DNA of 14,582 nt from Smithella sp. ME-1. GTDB taxonomy: Bacteria; Desulfobacterota; Syntrophia; Syntrophales; Smithellaceae. Positions 1 to 7,346 of this stretch are shown piece after piece; the first letter of the stretch is position 1; every line of letters starts with the position of its first letter. Location of the stretch: the NCBI GenBank assembly GCA_000495415.1, contig AWGX01000947.1:1-14582 (forward strand), in the 5' to 3' direction. The notes below the pieces were generated by a model that was not told where the DNA came from, did no database searches, and saw only the letters and a program-made list of their open reading frames with translations. Position numbers and translations under genes: made by a program.

Positions 1-578
1 AACGGCTTTATGAAATAAAACTGGCATCGGAAATGGGCGTGAGCAGAGCCCCGTTACGGGAGGCGTTACGCATACTGGAAATGAGTGGTCTTGTAGAGTT
101 CATGCCCAGGCGCGGCGTGCGGGTGAGTGAACTGTCGGAGGAAACGGTTCTCGCAATCACTGACGTGATCAAGGAAGTCTTCTGCCTGGCTGCAACAAGA
201 GTTGTCGAAAATGGAGATATGGAAGATTATGAAAAAATAAGAATAGCCGGGAAAGCCTTAGAGGAATATTCTGAAAGTGAAGATGTTTCCGGATATCTAA
301 ATGCGACTTTACAATTCGCCAAGTTATCGTGTCGTGCAACCAAGAATCCTCTATTGGAAAAAGTCGTTCTTTTCTTGTGGCCTTTAACGAGTCGTATCCA
401 ATATGCATCCCTTCTTTTTCAGAAGAAGAATTTAAAAAAGAATGTGCGATATTTCCAGATGGTCCAAAAATATTATTTGGATGGAAAATCGGATATGGCA
501 GCAAAAGTTATTCGAGAACTTGTTGAGAATGAAACTTTAAATGCCATCAAGTTTATTCGCAAGAAAGGTCAATCCTGA
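1..578 (+). CDS. GntR-family transcriptional regulator, FCD (FadR-like) subfamily, 5' end missing
   Basis: The reading frame is already open at base 3 (RLYEIKLASEMGVSR...), so the true start is upstream of the window; the ATG at 33 is only an internal Met. The first ~45 visible residues are the end of a winged helix-turn-helix: the recognition-helix motif MGVSRAPLREALRILE followed by the wing MPRRGVRVSEL is diagnostic of GntR proteins. The remaining ~130 residues form an all-helical domain with the size and placement of an FCD ligand-binding domain. FCD domains usually bind a metal through an Asp and three His residues. The visible protein contains no histidine at all, so that site appears to be lost. 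It is probably a local metabolite-responsive repressor, but its target lies outside the window. It ends before a hairpin terminator and converges on the tRNA-Leu gene. Confidence 0.88.
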   Translation, partial: RLYEIKLASEMGVSRAPLREALRILEMSGLVEFMPRRGVRVSELSEETVLAITDVIKEVFCLAATRVVENGDMEDYEKIRIAGKALEEYSESEDVSGYLNATLQFAKLSCRATKNPLLEKVVLFLWPLTSRIQYASLLFQKKNLKKNVRYFQMVQKYYLDGKSDMAAKVIRELVENETLNAIKFIRKKGQS

Positions 579-698
579 TTGATTAACTGGTAATCTTAAA
601 GTAAAACTTACCTTAGCAGTCAGAAAGAATGGGCGGCAGGATAATCTGACGAAAGAACTACTGTTTGCTGAACCAATTTACTGTCTACCAAGAAATAA

Positions 699-731
699 AG
701 GTACAACCTGTTAAGATTGCACCTCTTTTTT
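699..731. terminator. Probable bidirectional intrinsic terminator between the GntR gene and tRNA-Leu
   Basis: The arms 699-706 (aggtacaa) and 717-724 (ttgcacct) pair around a 10-nt loop. On the plus strand the stem has one A-C mismatch and is followed by C and six T (726-731). On the minus strand the mismatch becomes a G-U wobble and the stem is followed by TTTATTT. It therefore fits termination of the GntR transcript and possibly of the convergent tRNA transcript. The rest of 579-698 shows no gene. Confidence 0.5.
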
Positions 732-737
732 CACAAA

Positions 738-824
738 TGGTGCCGAAGCCGGGATTTGAACCCGGACAGGCGCACGCCCACTAGACCCTGAACCTAGCGC
801 GTCTACCAATTCCGCCACTTCGGC
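738..824 (-). tRNA. tRNA-Leu, anticodon CAG
   Basis: On the minus strand an 87-nt gene folds as a class II tRNA. The acceptor stem is GCCGAAG/CTTCGGC with discriminator A and an encoded CCA (738-740). The D-arm contains GGTAGAC. The anticodon stem CTAGG/TCTAG closes the loop TTCAGGG (anticodon CAG, reading CUG). A long variable arm follows, then the T-arm CCGGG-TTCAAAT-CCCGG. The long variable arm and A73 fit leucine identity. It has its own strong promoter just upstream. Confidence 0.97.
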
Positions 825-838
825 ACTTGAGAGAGTGC

Positions 839-866
839 ACTATACCTATCAACATCTTCTTGTCAA
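839..866 (-). promoter_or_regulatory. Sigma-70-type promoter of tRNA-Leu
   Basis: On the minus strand TTGACA (861-866) and TATAGT (839-844) are separated by 16 bp. The -10 box ends 14 bp before the first tRNA base, leaving a short 5' leader. Both boxes are near consensus, as expected for a stable-RNA gene. Confidence 0.75.
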
Positions 867-878
867 GATAAAATGAGC

Positions 879-906
879 TTGAATTTAATTCTCAAAATGC
901 TATGTT
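879..906 (+). promoter_or_regulatory. Candidate promoter of ribF
   Basis: TTGAAT (879-884), a 16-bp spacer and TATGTT (901-906) lie 35 bp upstream of the ribF ATG. The fit is moderate. The position, back to back with the tRNA-Leu promoter, supports it. Confidence 0.4.
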
Positions 907-941
907 AGCAGGCCGATTATCTTGATGGTTAAAAGAAAATA

Positions 942-1874
942 ATGATTATTTTTAGGGGAATAGAAAAAATAACTGAAGATTTTCGTGGATCGTTTGTTAC
1001 GATTGGTAACTTTGATGGTGTGCATCTGAGTCATCAGTTCATTTGCCGTAAACTTGCCTCCGAAGCGAAGAAAACCGGAACAAAGTCGCTGGTTATCACA
1101 TTTGATCCTCATCCGAAAATGATACTTCATCCGGATATTCAGCCTTTTTACCTGATTACTACTTTGGAGGAGAAACTGAAATTACTCGAAAATTGCGGAA
1201 TTGATGGAACGCTGGTGATACCATTTTCCCTGGATTATTCTCATGTTACCGCTGAACAATTTGTCCGGGACTTTTTGGGTGGAAGGTTAGCCATTAAAAA
1301 AATTATTGTCGGTCATGATTACACTTTTGGTCAGGGTAAAAAAGGAAACAGCGATTATTTGATTTCCTGTGGAGATGAAATAGGCTTTGCGGTTGAAGTA
1401 GTTGATGCTTTTAAAGTAGGTGAAAATATAATTAGCAGCACACTTATAAGAAAATTGATTCTTAAAGGCGATTTTAAAACTGTGACCAATTTGCTGGGAA
1501 GGTGTTATAATGTTGACGGTATTGTGGTCTCAGGGAAGGGACGCGGTGCCGGCCTTGGTTTTCCTACAGCCAACATAAAAGCCGAGAAAGAACTTCTGCC
1601 GCCACCGGGAATTTATGCCGCGTTTGCGAATGTTGAGGAAAAGCACTATATGGCGGCTCTGAATATCGGCGAAAAGCCGACCTTTGATGATTACACTTTT
1701 ACCTTTGAAGTTTATCTGCTTGATTTCTCGGGTGATCTCCGGGGCAAAAGGTTAAATACGGAGTTTGTGGAGAAGATTCGGGACATTATCAAATTTGACA
1801 GTCCCGAAAAATTGAAGAAACAAATCGCTGCTGACGTAGATAAAGTGAGATCAATGTTACATAAAAGTATTTGA
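942..1874 (+). CDS. ribF: Bifunctional riboflavin kinase / FAD synthetase RibF
   Basis: This cytoplasmic enzyme phosphorylates riboflavin to FMN and adenylylates FMN to FAD. Residues ~15-160 form the FAD-synthetase nucleotidyltransferase domain, with GNFDGVHLSHQ at 22-32 and FDPHPKMIL further on. Residues ~185-305 form the riboflavin-kinase domain, with GRCYNVDGIV, RGAGLGFPTANI (from residue 201), PPPGIYA and NIGEKPTF. At 310 aa it has normal length. The ATP-binding motif usually reads HLGH, but here residue 30 is Ser (HLSH). The ATG at 942 has only a weak purine-rich stretch as ribosome binding site. It is kept because the N-terminus aligns with the family just ahead of the GNFDG motif. asd follows after 35 bp, so the two may be co-transcribed. 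Confidence 0.96.
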   Translation: MIIFRGIEKITEDFRGSFVTIGNFDGVHLSHQFICRKLASEAKKTGTKSLVITFDPHPKMILHPDIQPFYLITTLEEKLKLLENCGIDGTLVIPFSLDYSHVTAEQFVRDFLGGRLAIKKIIVGHDYTFGQGKKGNSDYLISCGDEIGFAVEVVDAFKVGENIISSTLIRKLILKGDFKTVTNLLGRCYNVDGIVVSGKGRGAGLGFPTANIKAEKELLPPPGIYAAFANVEEKHYMAALNIGEKPTFDDYTFTFEVYLLDFSGDLRGKRLNTEFVEKIRDIIKFDSPEKLKKQIAADVDKVRSMLHKSI

Positions 1875-1909
1875 AATATAAAGGAAATTTTAATGGAGGT
1901 TAGTAAAAA

Positions 1910-2992
1910 ATGTTAAAGATTGCTATTGTCGGCGCAACCGGTATTGTTGGTCAACAGGCTATTGTCAGCTTGCTTGGACATCCCTGGTTTAAAATAACCA
2001 AGCTTGTTGCTTCGGAGCGCTCGGCAAACAAGAAATATATAGATGCCCTGAAGGATGCCAATGGTTCCATCCGCTGGTGGTGTCCTGAGGAACTTCCCGC
2101 GAACATCGCCAACATGGTTGTGGAGGAGGCGGTAAGCTTTGATCCGACATCCGTCGACATAATTTTTTCAACCATGGATGCTGGACCCGCAAAGGAACTG
2201 GAACCGAAATACGCCAAGACCACACCTGTTATCAGCACTGCTTCAGCATTCCGCTATGAACCGGATACCCCCATTCTTGTTGGAGGTGTGAATATGGATC
2301 ACGCAGCCCTGCTTGCCGTTCAACAAAAGAACCGTGGCTGGAAGGGGTTCATTTCGCCCAAATCCAATTGTACTATTGTCGGACTGGTTGTTTCTTTGAA
2401 ACCAATTCTGGATAAGTACGGTGTAAAACAAGTTGTTGTGACTTCGCTTCAGGCTATGTCCGGCGCAGGTAGGACACCAGGACTTTCCGCAATGGATATG
2501 ATGGAAAATGTTATACCCTACATTTCAGGTGAAGAACCGAAGGTAGAGACTGAACCGCAGAAGATATTGGGTAAATTGACAGGTAAAACCATTAAAAATG
2601 CGCCTTTCGGCATTACTGCTACTTGTACGCGTGTGCCGGTAATTGACGGTCATATGGTGTGTGCCTTCGTGCAGACAGAAAAACCCTGCTCACCGGAAGA
2701 TGTCAAAAAAGCCATGGTGAATTACGGCAAGGACTTCGCTGAGATGCATTTGCCAAGTTCACCGGTGCATCTGATTGATGTCACCGATGATCCTTTCCGT
2801 CCGCAACCGCGTATGGATCGTGACAAAGGCGGCGGCATGACCGTGACAGTGGGACGCATTCGCAAAGACCCGATTATTGAAAACGGAATTAAGTATGTAT
2901 GTCTGGCGCACAATACCAAAATAGGTGCAGCCAAAGGCGCTCTGCAAACAGCAGAGTATCTGGTAAAGAATTATCTGAAACTTATTAAATAA
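1910..2992 (+). CDS. asd: Aspartate-semialdehyde dehydrogenase, archaeal/fungal type
   Basis: It reduces L-4-aspartyl phosphate to L-aspartate-4-semialdehyde with NADPH, the branch point to lysine/diaminopimelate, threonine and methionine. The N-terminal Rossmann motif GATGIVGQ sits at residues 8-15, followed by GHPWFKITKLVASERSA, which is typical of the archaeal/fungal subfamily rather than the usual proteobacterial Asd. The nucleophile Cys154 lies in SNCTIV, and His248 in DGHMVCAFV fits the general base. GGGMTVTVGRIRKDP near the C-terminus is also characteristic. The length of 360 aa is normal. The start is fixed by a strong GGAGGT at 1895-1900, 9 nt before the ATG. A strong intrinsic terminator follows the stop codon. 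Confidence 0.95.
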   Translation: MLKIAIVGATGIVGQQAIVSLLGHPWFKITKLVASERSANKKYIDALKDANGSIRWWCPEELPANIANMVVEEAVSFDPTSVDIIFSTMDAGPAKELEPKYAKTTPVISTASAFRYEPDTPILVGGVNMDHAALLAVQQKNRGWKGFISPKSNCTIVGLVVSLKPILDKYGVKQVVVTSLQAMSGAGRTPGLSAMDMMENVIPYISGEEPKVETEPQKILGKLTGKTIKNAPFGITATCTRVPVIDGHMVCAFVQTEKPCSPEDVKKAMVNYGKDFAEMHLPSSPVHLIDVTDDPFRPQPRMDRDKGGGMTVTVGRIRKDPIIENGIKYVCLAHNTKIGAAKGALQTAEYLVKNYLKLIK

Positions 2993-3000
2993 TCGTTATT

Positions 3001-3038
3001 AAATCCCGGTCTCTGAATACAAAGACCGGGATTTTTTT
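3001..3038 (+). terminator. Intrinsic terminator after asd
   Basis: A perfect 12-bp stem (AAATCCCGGTCT at 3001-3012 with AGACCGGGATTT at 3023-3034) encloses a 10-nt loop. The run of seven T (3032-3038) overlaps the end of the 3' arm and continues past it. It begins 8 bp after the asd stop. Because the arm begins with AAA, it could also work weakly on the other strand. Confidence 0.9.
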
Positions 3039-3191
3039 GATGTTTAACTGCGTTTTTCGATAGAGTACGCAGTTCTTTTCCCACTCCTCCATTCAAATCA
3101 AACTTTTCTAAACGAAAACTGATTGGTTTTGAAATTAATAAATACTGAATTCTTGCTTCATATATAGTAAAAGTAAAACTGGCAGGTTACT

Positions 3192-4748
3192 ATGTTAAAT
3201 AAGATAAGTATCAATCCTCAAAGACAGCGTCTGATTGTTTATATTTGTTTGGTGGTTGTTACGCTATCTGTTTACTGGCAAGTGACTCAACATAATTTTA
3301 TTAATTTCGATGATAATATTTATGTTACAGAGAACATTCATGTCCAATCCGGAATTACGCTCGATGGAATTCGCTGGGCATTCAGCACAACGTATGCCGA
3401 ATTCTGGCATCCCCTGACGTGGCTTTCCCTGATGCTTGATTATCAGCTTTATGATTTGAATGCCGGCGGTTATCATCTGACTAACCTTATCTTACATGTT
3501 CTCAGCACACTGCTGCTTTTCTGGCTTTTCAACCGCATGACTACAATGGCCTGGCGCAGTGCTTTTGTTGCCGCTCTTTTTGCGCTTCACCCGCTGCATG
3601 TGGAGTCGGTTGCCTGGATAGCCGAACGCAAAGATGTTTTAAGCGCGTTTTTCTTTATGCTGACTCTGTGTTTGTATGTTTATTACGCGGAAAAGCCGGA
3701 TTTAAAAAGATATTTGCTTACCGTTTTTTGTTTTCTCTGCGGATTGATGAGCAAACCCATAGTTGTCACACTGCCAGTAATCCTGATTCTGCTGGATTAC
3801 TGGCCATTAAAACGTCTGTGGCGTTTACCGGAAAAAATACCTTTCTTTATATTATCGGCTGTTATTTGCTTCATCACTCTTTACGCTCAACACAAGCCAT
3901 TTATAAAAGATTTTCCCCTGGATTCCAGGATTGCCAATGCGGTGGTTTCTTTCGTGACTTATCTGGAACAAACGTTCTGGCCTCAGAATCTGGCTGTATT
4001 TTATCCTTTTTTAGATAAACTGCCTGTTTGGCAAGTCTTGGGTTCTGCAACGCTGATTATCGTCATCAGCGTTGCTGTCGTTGCAGTGGCTAAGCAATTA
4101 CCAGGTCTTTTTTTCGGATGGTTCTGGTATGTAATAATTCTCCTACCGGTTATTGGAATTGTTCAGGTGGGGAATCATTCAATGGCCGATCGTTATATGT
4201 ATTTACCTCTCATAGGCATCGGTATCATGATGGCCTGGGGTATACCGCTATTGTTTCAAGATGCAATGATGCGCAAATATATTGTGTTAGTTGCAGGAAT
4301 AGTATTCATTGCGATCCTGGCATTCTTAACCTGGCAACAGTGTGGCTATTGGAAAAACAGCATTATTCTTTTTAGCCGTGCCTTGCAGGTAACAAATAAT
4401 AATTATATTGCGTATAACAATCGTGGCGTCGATTATGATGAAATCAACCGTTATCAGGATGCCATAAAGGATTACGATGAAGCCATCCGCCTGATACCGA
4501 ATTATCAAGAGGCCTATAATAACAGGGGTATTACTTATGGCAAGCTGGGCAAATATCAGCTGGCAATCAATGATTTCAATAAAGTTATCGATCTGAATCA
4601 TAATCATGCAAAAGCTTATTACAATAGAGGTCTTGTTTTTTTTCTTCAGGGCAACAAAGAACTGGGATGCCGTGATGCGCAAAAGGCATGTGAATTGGCA
4701 GACTGCAAATTGCTGGAATATGCAAAAAATAAAAAATTCTGCTATTGA
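3192..4748 (+). CDS. TMTC-like multi-pass membrane protein with C-terminal TPR repeats (putative GT-C glycosyltransferase)
   Basis: The 518-aa protein starts with a hydrophobic segment (~14-32), then the loop motif NFINFDDNIYVTEN with the acidic pair D40-D41. About ten further membrane segments follow to about residue 390. Conserved loops include WHPLTWLSLMLDYQLY, HPLHVESVAWIAERKDVLS and ADRYMYLPLIG. Residues ~403-505 hold about three TPR units (AYNNRG, AYNNRGITYGKLGKY, AYYNRGLVFF). A first-loop Asp pair, HPxHVESVAW-like loop and TPR tail are the architecture of eukaryotic TMTC O-mannosyltransferases and their bacterial relatives, which have a GT-C fold and use lipid-linked sugars. The enzymatic role here is inferred from that likeness. 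A weak GGCAGG lies 6 nt before the ATG. The ATP-grasp gene follows after ~60 bp and is probably co-transcribed. Confidence 0.8.
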   Translation: MLNKISINPQRQRLIVYICLVVVTLSVYWQVTQHNFINFDDNIYVTENIHVQSGITLDGIRWAFSTTYAEFWHPLTWLSLMLDYQLYDLNAGGYHLTNLILHVLSTLLLFWLFNRMTTMAWRSAFVAALFALHPLHVESVAWIAERKDVLSAFFFMLTLCLYVYYAEKPDLKRYLLTVFCFLCGLMSKPIVVTLPVILILLDYWPLKRLWRLPEKIPFFILSAVICFITLYAQHKPFIKDFPLDSRIANAVVSFVTYLEQTFWPQNLAVFYPFLDKLPVWQVLGSATLIIVISVAVVAVAKQLPGLFFGWFWYVIILLPVIGIVQVGNHSMADRYMYLPLIGIGIMMAWGIPLLFQDAMMRKYIVLVAGIVFIAILAFLTWQQCGYWKNSIILFSRALQVTNNNYIAYNNRGVDYDEINRYQDAIKDYDEAIRLIPNYQEAYNNRGITYGKLGKYQLAINDFNKVIDLNHNHAKAYYNRGLVFFLQGNKELGCRDAQKACELADCKLLEYAKNKKFCY

Positions 4749-4796
4749 TTTTTTATATAGTACGGCTGATAAAAATGTAGAAATAAATATTCTTGT

Positions 4797-4802
4797 GGAG
4801 GT
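4797..4802 (+). promoter_or_regulatory. Ribosome binding site deciding between two GTG starts
   Basis: GGAGGT lies 3 nt before a GTG at 4806 and 6 nt before the next GTG at 4809, which are adjacent in-frame codons. The second has the more usual spacing and was chosen; the choice changes the protein by one residue. Confidence 0.6.
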
Positions 4803-4808
4803 GTTGTG

Positions 4809-5834
4809 GTGTCGGCACATATAGAGGCTGCAAAAATTCCGGTTGTTTTATTATATTGCGTTGATCCAAAATGGACTAATGACGAAAAAGATGAAGTAAT
4901 CAGGCAATCGAAACAATTTGGCGACGCTCTCGCCCAAGTAGGCTATCCGGTATCTCTCGTTGCGATTGTCGACGATGATATTGCCGGTCAAATTCGTCCT
5001 TTTGACCCCTCCGAGTGCATAATTTTTAACTGGTGCGAAGAGATTCCAGGTATCGAGCACAGCGAATGGATAGTGGCAAAAAAGTTGGAGATGTCAGGTT
5101 ACACTTTTACCGGTGCAAGTTCCGATACGCTGGAGCTGGCGCAGGATAAATATCGGATAAAAGTAATTTTGGATAAAGCGGCAATTTCTACACCAGCCTG
5201 GCAGATTTTTAATTCGACGCATGTCGGAAACTGGAATATATTTCCGGCTATCGTTAAACCGCAGAATGAACATTGTTCAGCAGGTATCACACCGGAATCA
5301 GTTGTGACTAATTCAACGGAACTGAAAAAACAAATTTCCTTTATTTTAGAAAAATATTCACAACCTGCTCTGGTTGAGGATTTTATTGACGGGCGTGAAT
5401 TTCGCGTAGCTGTCTTCGGAAATGAAACACTGACGTTTCTGCCTGTGGCGGAAATGGATTTTTCACTTTTTGGAAAAGCAGAAGACAGACTTTGCACTTA
5501 TGAAGCGAAATTTATTCCCGGTTCTCAACATTATGAAGAGATAAAAACGCTTTTACCGGCTCCCTTGGTCGATAATGAAATAGAAATGCTGCAGAAAGTA
5601 TGCGGTAAAACCTACAGAGCGACCGGTTGTCGGGATTACGCTCGAATGGACGTGCGGCTGCGGGATAATATCTTTTATGTCCTGGATGTCAATCCCAATG
5701 CGGATATCAGTATTGATGCCAGTATGGCGTGTGCCGCTGAAGAGGCCGGCATCAGCTACGGTCAACTGGGTAGCAGGATCATCCAAATGGCCGCGCATCG
5801 ACATCCGGTATTTGCTAAACTGTTTAATCACTAG
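4809..5834 (+). CDS. ATP-grasp ligase related to D-alanine-D-alanine ligase
   Basis: The protein has 341 aa. The N-terminal ~90 residues form a Rossmann-like pre-ATP-grasp domain, with GYTFTGASSDTLELAQDKYR at its end, as in Ddl proteins. The ATP-grasp core follows: the ATP-binding lysine in PAIVKPQNEHCSAGI (about residue 150), VEDFIDGREFRVAVFG (about 190-205), GCRDYARMDVRL, and the Mg-binding LDVNPNADIS (about 292-301). These fit carboxylate activation by acyl phosphate and ligation to an amine. The true substrates are unknown. The Ddl-type glycine/serine loop is replaced by NEHCSAG, and the gene is not in a mur/ftsZ cluster, so a housekeeping D-Ala-D-Ala ligase is unlikely. It sits directly downstream of the TMTC-like gene, suggesting a shared role in envelope or peptide modification (inference). 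Confidence 0.82.
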   Translation: MSAHIEAAKIPVVLLYCVDPKWTNDEKDEVIRQSKQFGDALAQVGYPVSLVAIVDDDIAGQIRPFDPSECIIFNWCEEIPGIEHSEWIVAKKLEMSGYTFTGASSDTLELAQDKYRIKVILDKAAISTPAWQIFNSTHVGNWNIFPAIVKPQNEHCSAGITPESVVTNSTELKKQISFILEKYSQPALVEDFIDGREFRVAVFGNETLTFLPVAEMDFSLFGKAEDRLCTYEAKFIPGSQHYEEIKTLLPAPLVDNEIEMLQKVCGKTYRATGCRDYARMDVRLRDNIFYVLDVNPNADISIDASMACAAEEAGISYGQLGSRIIQMAAHRHPVFAKLFNH

Positions 5835-5912
5835 CTAGGACAAAAAAAATATAATGAAGATTATCGCGCCTTATAGATGTATTAAAAAATTTCTTGTCGG
5901 TATCTTCTTTTT

Positions 5913-6422
5913 TCAAACTTTGGGGAGCAGAGATTCGTAAACGGCAAGATTACTTGGCGAAAAGCAGCAGAATATTATTTCATCTAACTTGGACGATTTC
6001 TGGACAACTTCAGAAACCGTTTCTACAGCAACTCTTACTGCCAGTTCAATAGGGTACCCGTACACACCGGTGCTGATACTGGGGAAGGCGATTGTTTTAA
6101 ATCCTTGTTTGTTGGCAAGGGCTAAAGAATTCCTGTAACAGGAAGCGAGCAGAGCGGGTTCGCCTTTCTTCCCGTCCTTCCAGACAGGTCCTACCGTATG
6201 AATGACATATCGTGCGGGTAAATTATAACCTTTTGTCAGTTTTGCTTCACCGGTTTTGCATCCGCCAAGCCGGCGGCATTCTTCAAGCAGTTCGGGTCCT
6301 GCGGCGCGATGAATTGCGCCGTCGACTCCGCCTCCGCCAAGAAGCGATGAATTTGCCGCATTGACGATTGCATCAACAGCCAGGGTGACAATGTTTGCCT
6401 GAATCGCCAGTAATTTAGTCAT
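5913..6422 (-). CDS. Macrodomain protein, probable O-acetyl-ADP-ribose deacetylase (YmdB-like)
   Basis: This 169-aa single-domain protein matches bacterial YmdB-type macrodomains end to end. It has [20 protein letters not shown] at 16-35 (N24 and D34 correspond to the catalytic Asn/Asp pair), [30 protein letters not shown], and the phosphate-binding loop [12 protein letters not shown]. The family removes the acetyl group from O-acetyl-ADP-ribose or hydrolyses ADP-ribose from proteins. One oddity is visible: the usual N-terminal QGDIT, whose Asp contacts adenine, reads QANIV here. The start is supported by AAGGAGGT on the minus strand (GGAGGT at 6435-6440), 12 nt before the ATG. It lies 45 bp downstream of the DUF579-like gene and converges with the ATP-grasp gene. 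Confidence 0.92.
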   Translation of the reverse strand: MTKLLAIQANIVTLAVDAIVNAANSSLLGGGGVDGAIHRAAGPELLEECRRLGGCKTGEAKLTKGYNLPARYVIHTVGPVWKDGKKGEPALLASCYRNSLALANKQGFKTIAFPSISTGVYGYPIELAVRVAVETVSEVVQKSSKLDEIIFCCFSPSNLAVYESLLPKV

Positions 6423-6467
6423 GGTTTGCCTTTTACCTCCTTGATTTATTATAGAGTAGTGCAGCAG

Positions 6468-7124
6468 TCAAACAGGGCGGTTCATTATATGATAATGTCT
6501 CAAGAGGCCTATGGGTGCTTTAATTTCCGCTTTTAAATTTTCTTTTTGAAGAAATTTATCGCAATAAACTTCTTCAACTTCCCGATCACAATCGTGGACA
6601 AATATGTCTCCTGAATTCCTGATTAATTTTGATGAAAGAAAAATACTTTTCATTCTGCCCGGGCTTTCGTCATTCCAGCCGACGGGAGCATCTATAAGGA
6701 TGATATCCCATGCGTCGTTTTCCACATCATCTGGTAAAGTCATTTCCAACAAAGATTTATTTTCAAGCATAGCCTTCCAATCTTTTCTTTGAGTATCATA
6801 ACTTACCAGAAAAGTTTTTATATTTTCTAATTTCTCTGTAATTTTTTTAAACCAATCCTTATTATCCTCAAGGAAAACAGTAGTTCCGTTTCGATTGAGA
6901 CTCGCCCAGAAAGAACTATCATTTCCCAAACCAAATACTAACAATCTGCAGGGAGTTTTTCTTTTAATAGTTGCACAAATGACTTTTAATTGCATCGTGC
7001 TCAACTGAATGCCGTTTAATTTTCGCATTAATAAAAAATTAAAATATGAAGGCCAATATCTGGCTAATATAATACTTGGCCGTGCAAGAATATGTTTAAT
7101 AAATTTTTTGAGGATAATTTTCAC
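6468..7124 (-). CDS. DUF579 / IRX15-GXM-like protein, putative SAM-dependent methyltransferase
   Basis: The 218-aa protein carries a string of motifs I know from plant glucuronoxylan 4-O-methyltransferase and IRX15 proteins. In order these are PCRLLVFGLGNDSSFWASLN (plant form PCNFLVFGLGHDSLMWAALN), TTVFLEDNKDW, VSYDTQ, WDIILIDAPVGWNDESPGRM, IFVHDCDREVEEVYCDKFL, and a short C-terminal GLLRHYHI. FGLGxDS with FLED fits a SAM-binding Rossmann site. The substrate is unknown; a polysaccharide uronic acid is the family precedent. Residues 1-35 are basic and hydrophobic. The start codon is a GTG with no Shine-Dalgarno; Met33 (ATG ending at 7028) is an alternative but also lacks one. The gene looks more AT-rich than its neighbours and sits behind an AT-rich spacer, suggesting acquisition by transfer. 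Confidence 0.75.
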   Translation of the reverse strand: MKIILKKFIKHILARPSIILARYWPSYFNFLLMRKLNGIQLSTMQLKVICATIKRKTPCRLLVFGLGNDSSFWASLNRNGTTVFLEDNKDWFKKITEKLENIKTFLVSYDTQRKDWKAMLENKSLLEMTLPDDVENDAWDIILIDAPVGWNDESPGRMKSIFLSSKLIRNSGDIFVHDCDREVEEVYCDKFLQKENLKAEIKAPIGLLRHYHIMNRPV

Positions 7125-7346
7125 AGTGCAAATATTGATATCAATAAAAAGTAATATTAATATGCTGAGTTGATAGATAAAAACTGTTTTGTATATACTT
7201 TATTTTATAGAAAATTAAAATAAAAATTCGTTTGATAAAACCGGCAGGAAATAAATTACGGTTTCTGATATCTTATGGTAAAAAATTAAATGAACGATAT
7301 TAAAATAATTTGAGTTTTATCGATTACTGTGAATACTTAAATCATT

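Noticed and set aside
579..737. Possible integration remnant beside the 3' end of tRNA-Leu, a common attachment site
   Set aside because: No direct repeat of the tRNA 3' end and no integrase or transposase fragment was seen; only a hairpin terminator.
5856..5913. GAAGAT...ATCTTC followed by six T as a terminator after the ATP-grasp gene
   Set aside because: The stem is only 6 bp with a 40-nt loop, so it is too weak to call.
6423..6470. The TGA stop of the DUF579-like gene is in frame with the macrodomain ATG and no stop lies between, raising the idea of UGA read-through giving a fusion
   Set aside because: A strong AAGGAGGT precedes the macrodomain start, the DUF579-like domain is complete before the TGA, and no SECIS-like hairpin follows the codon.
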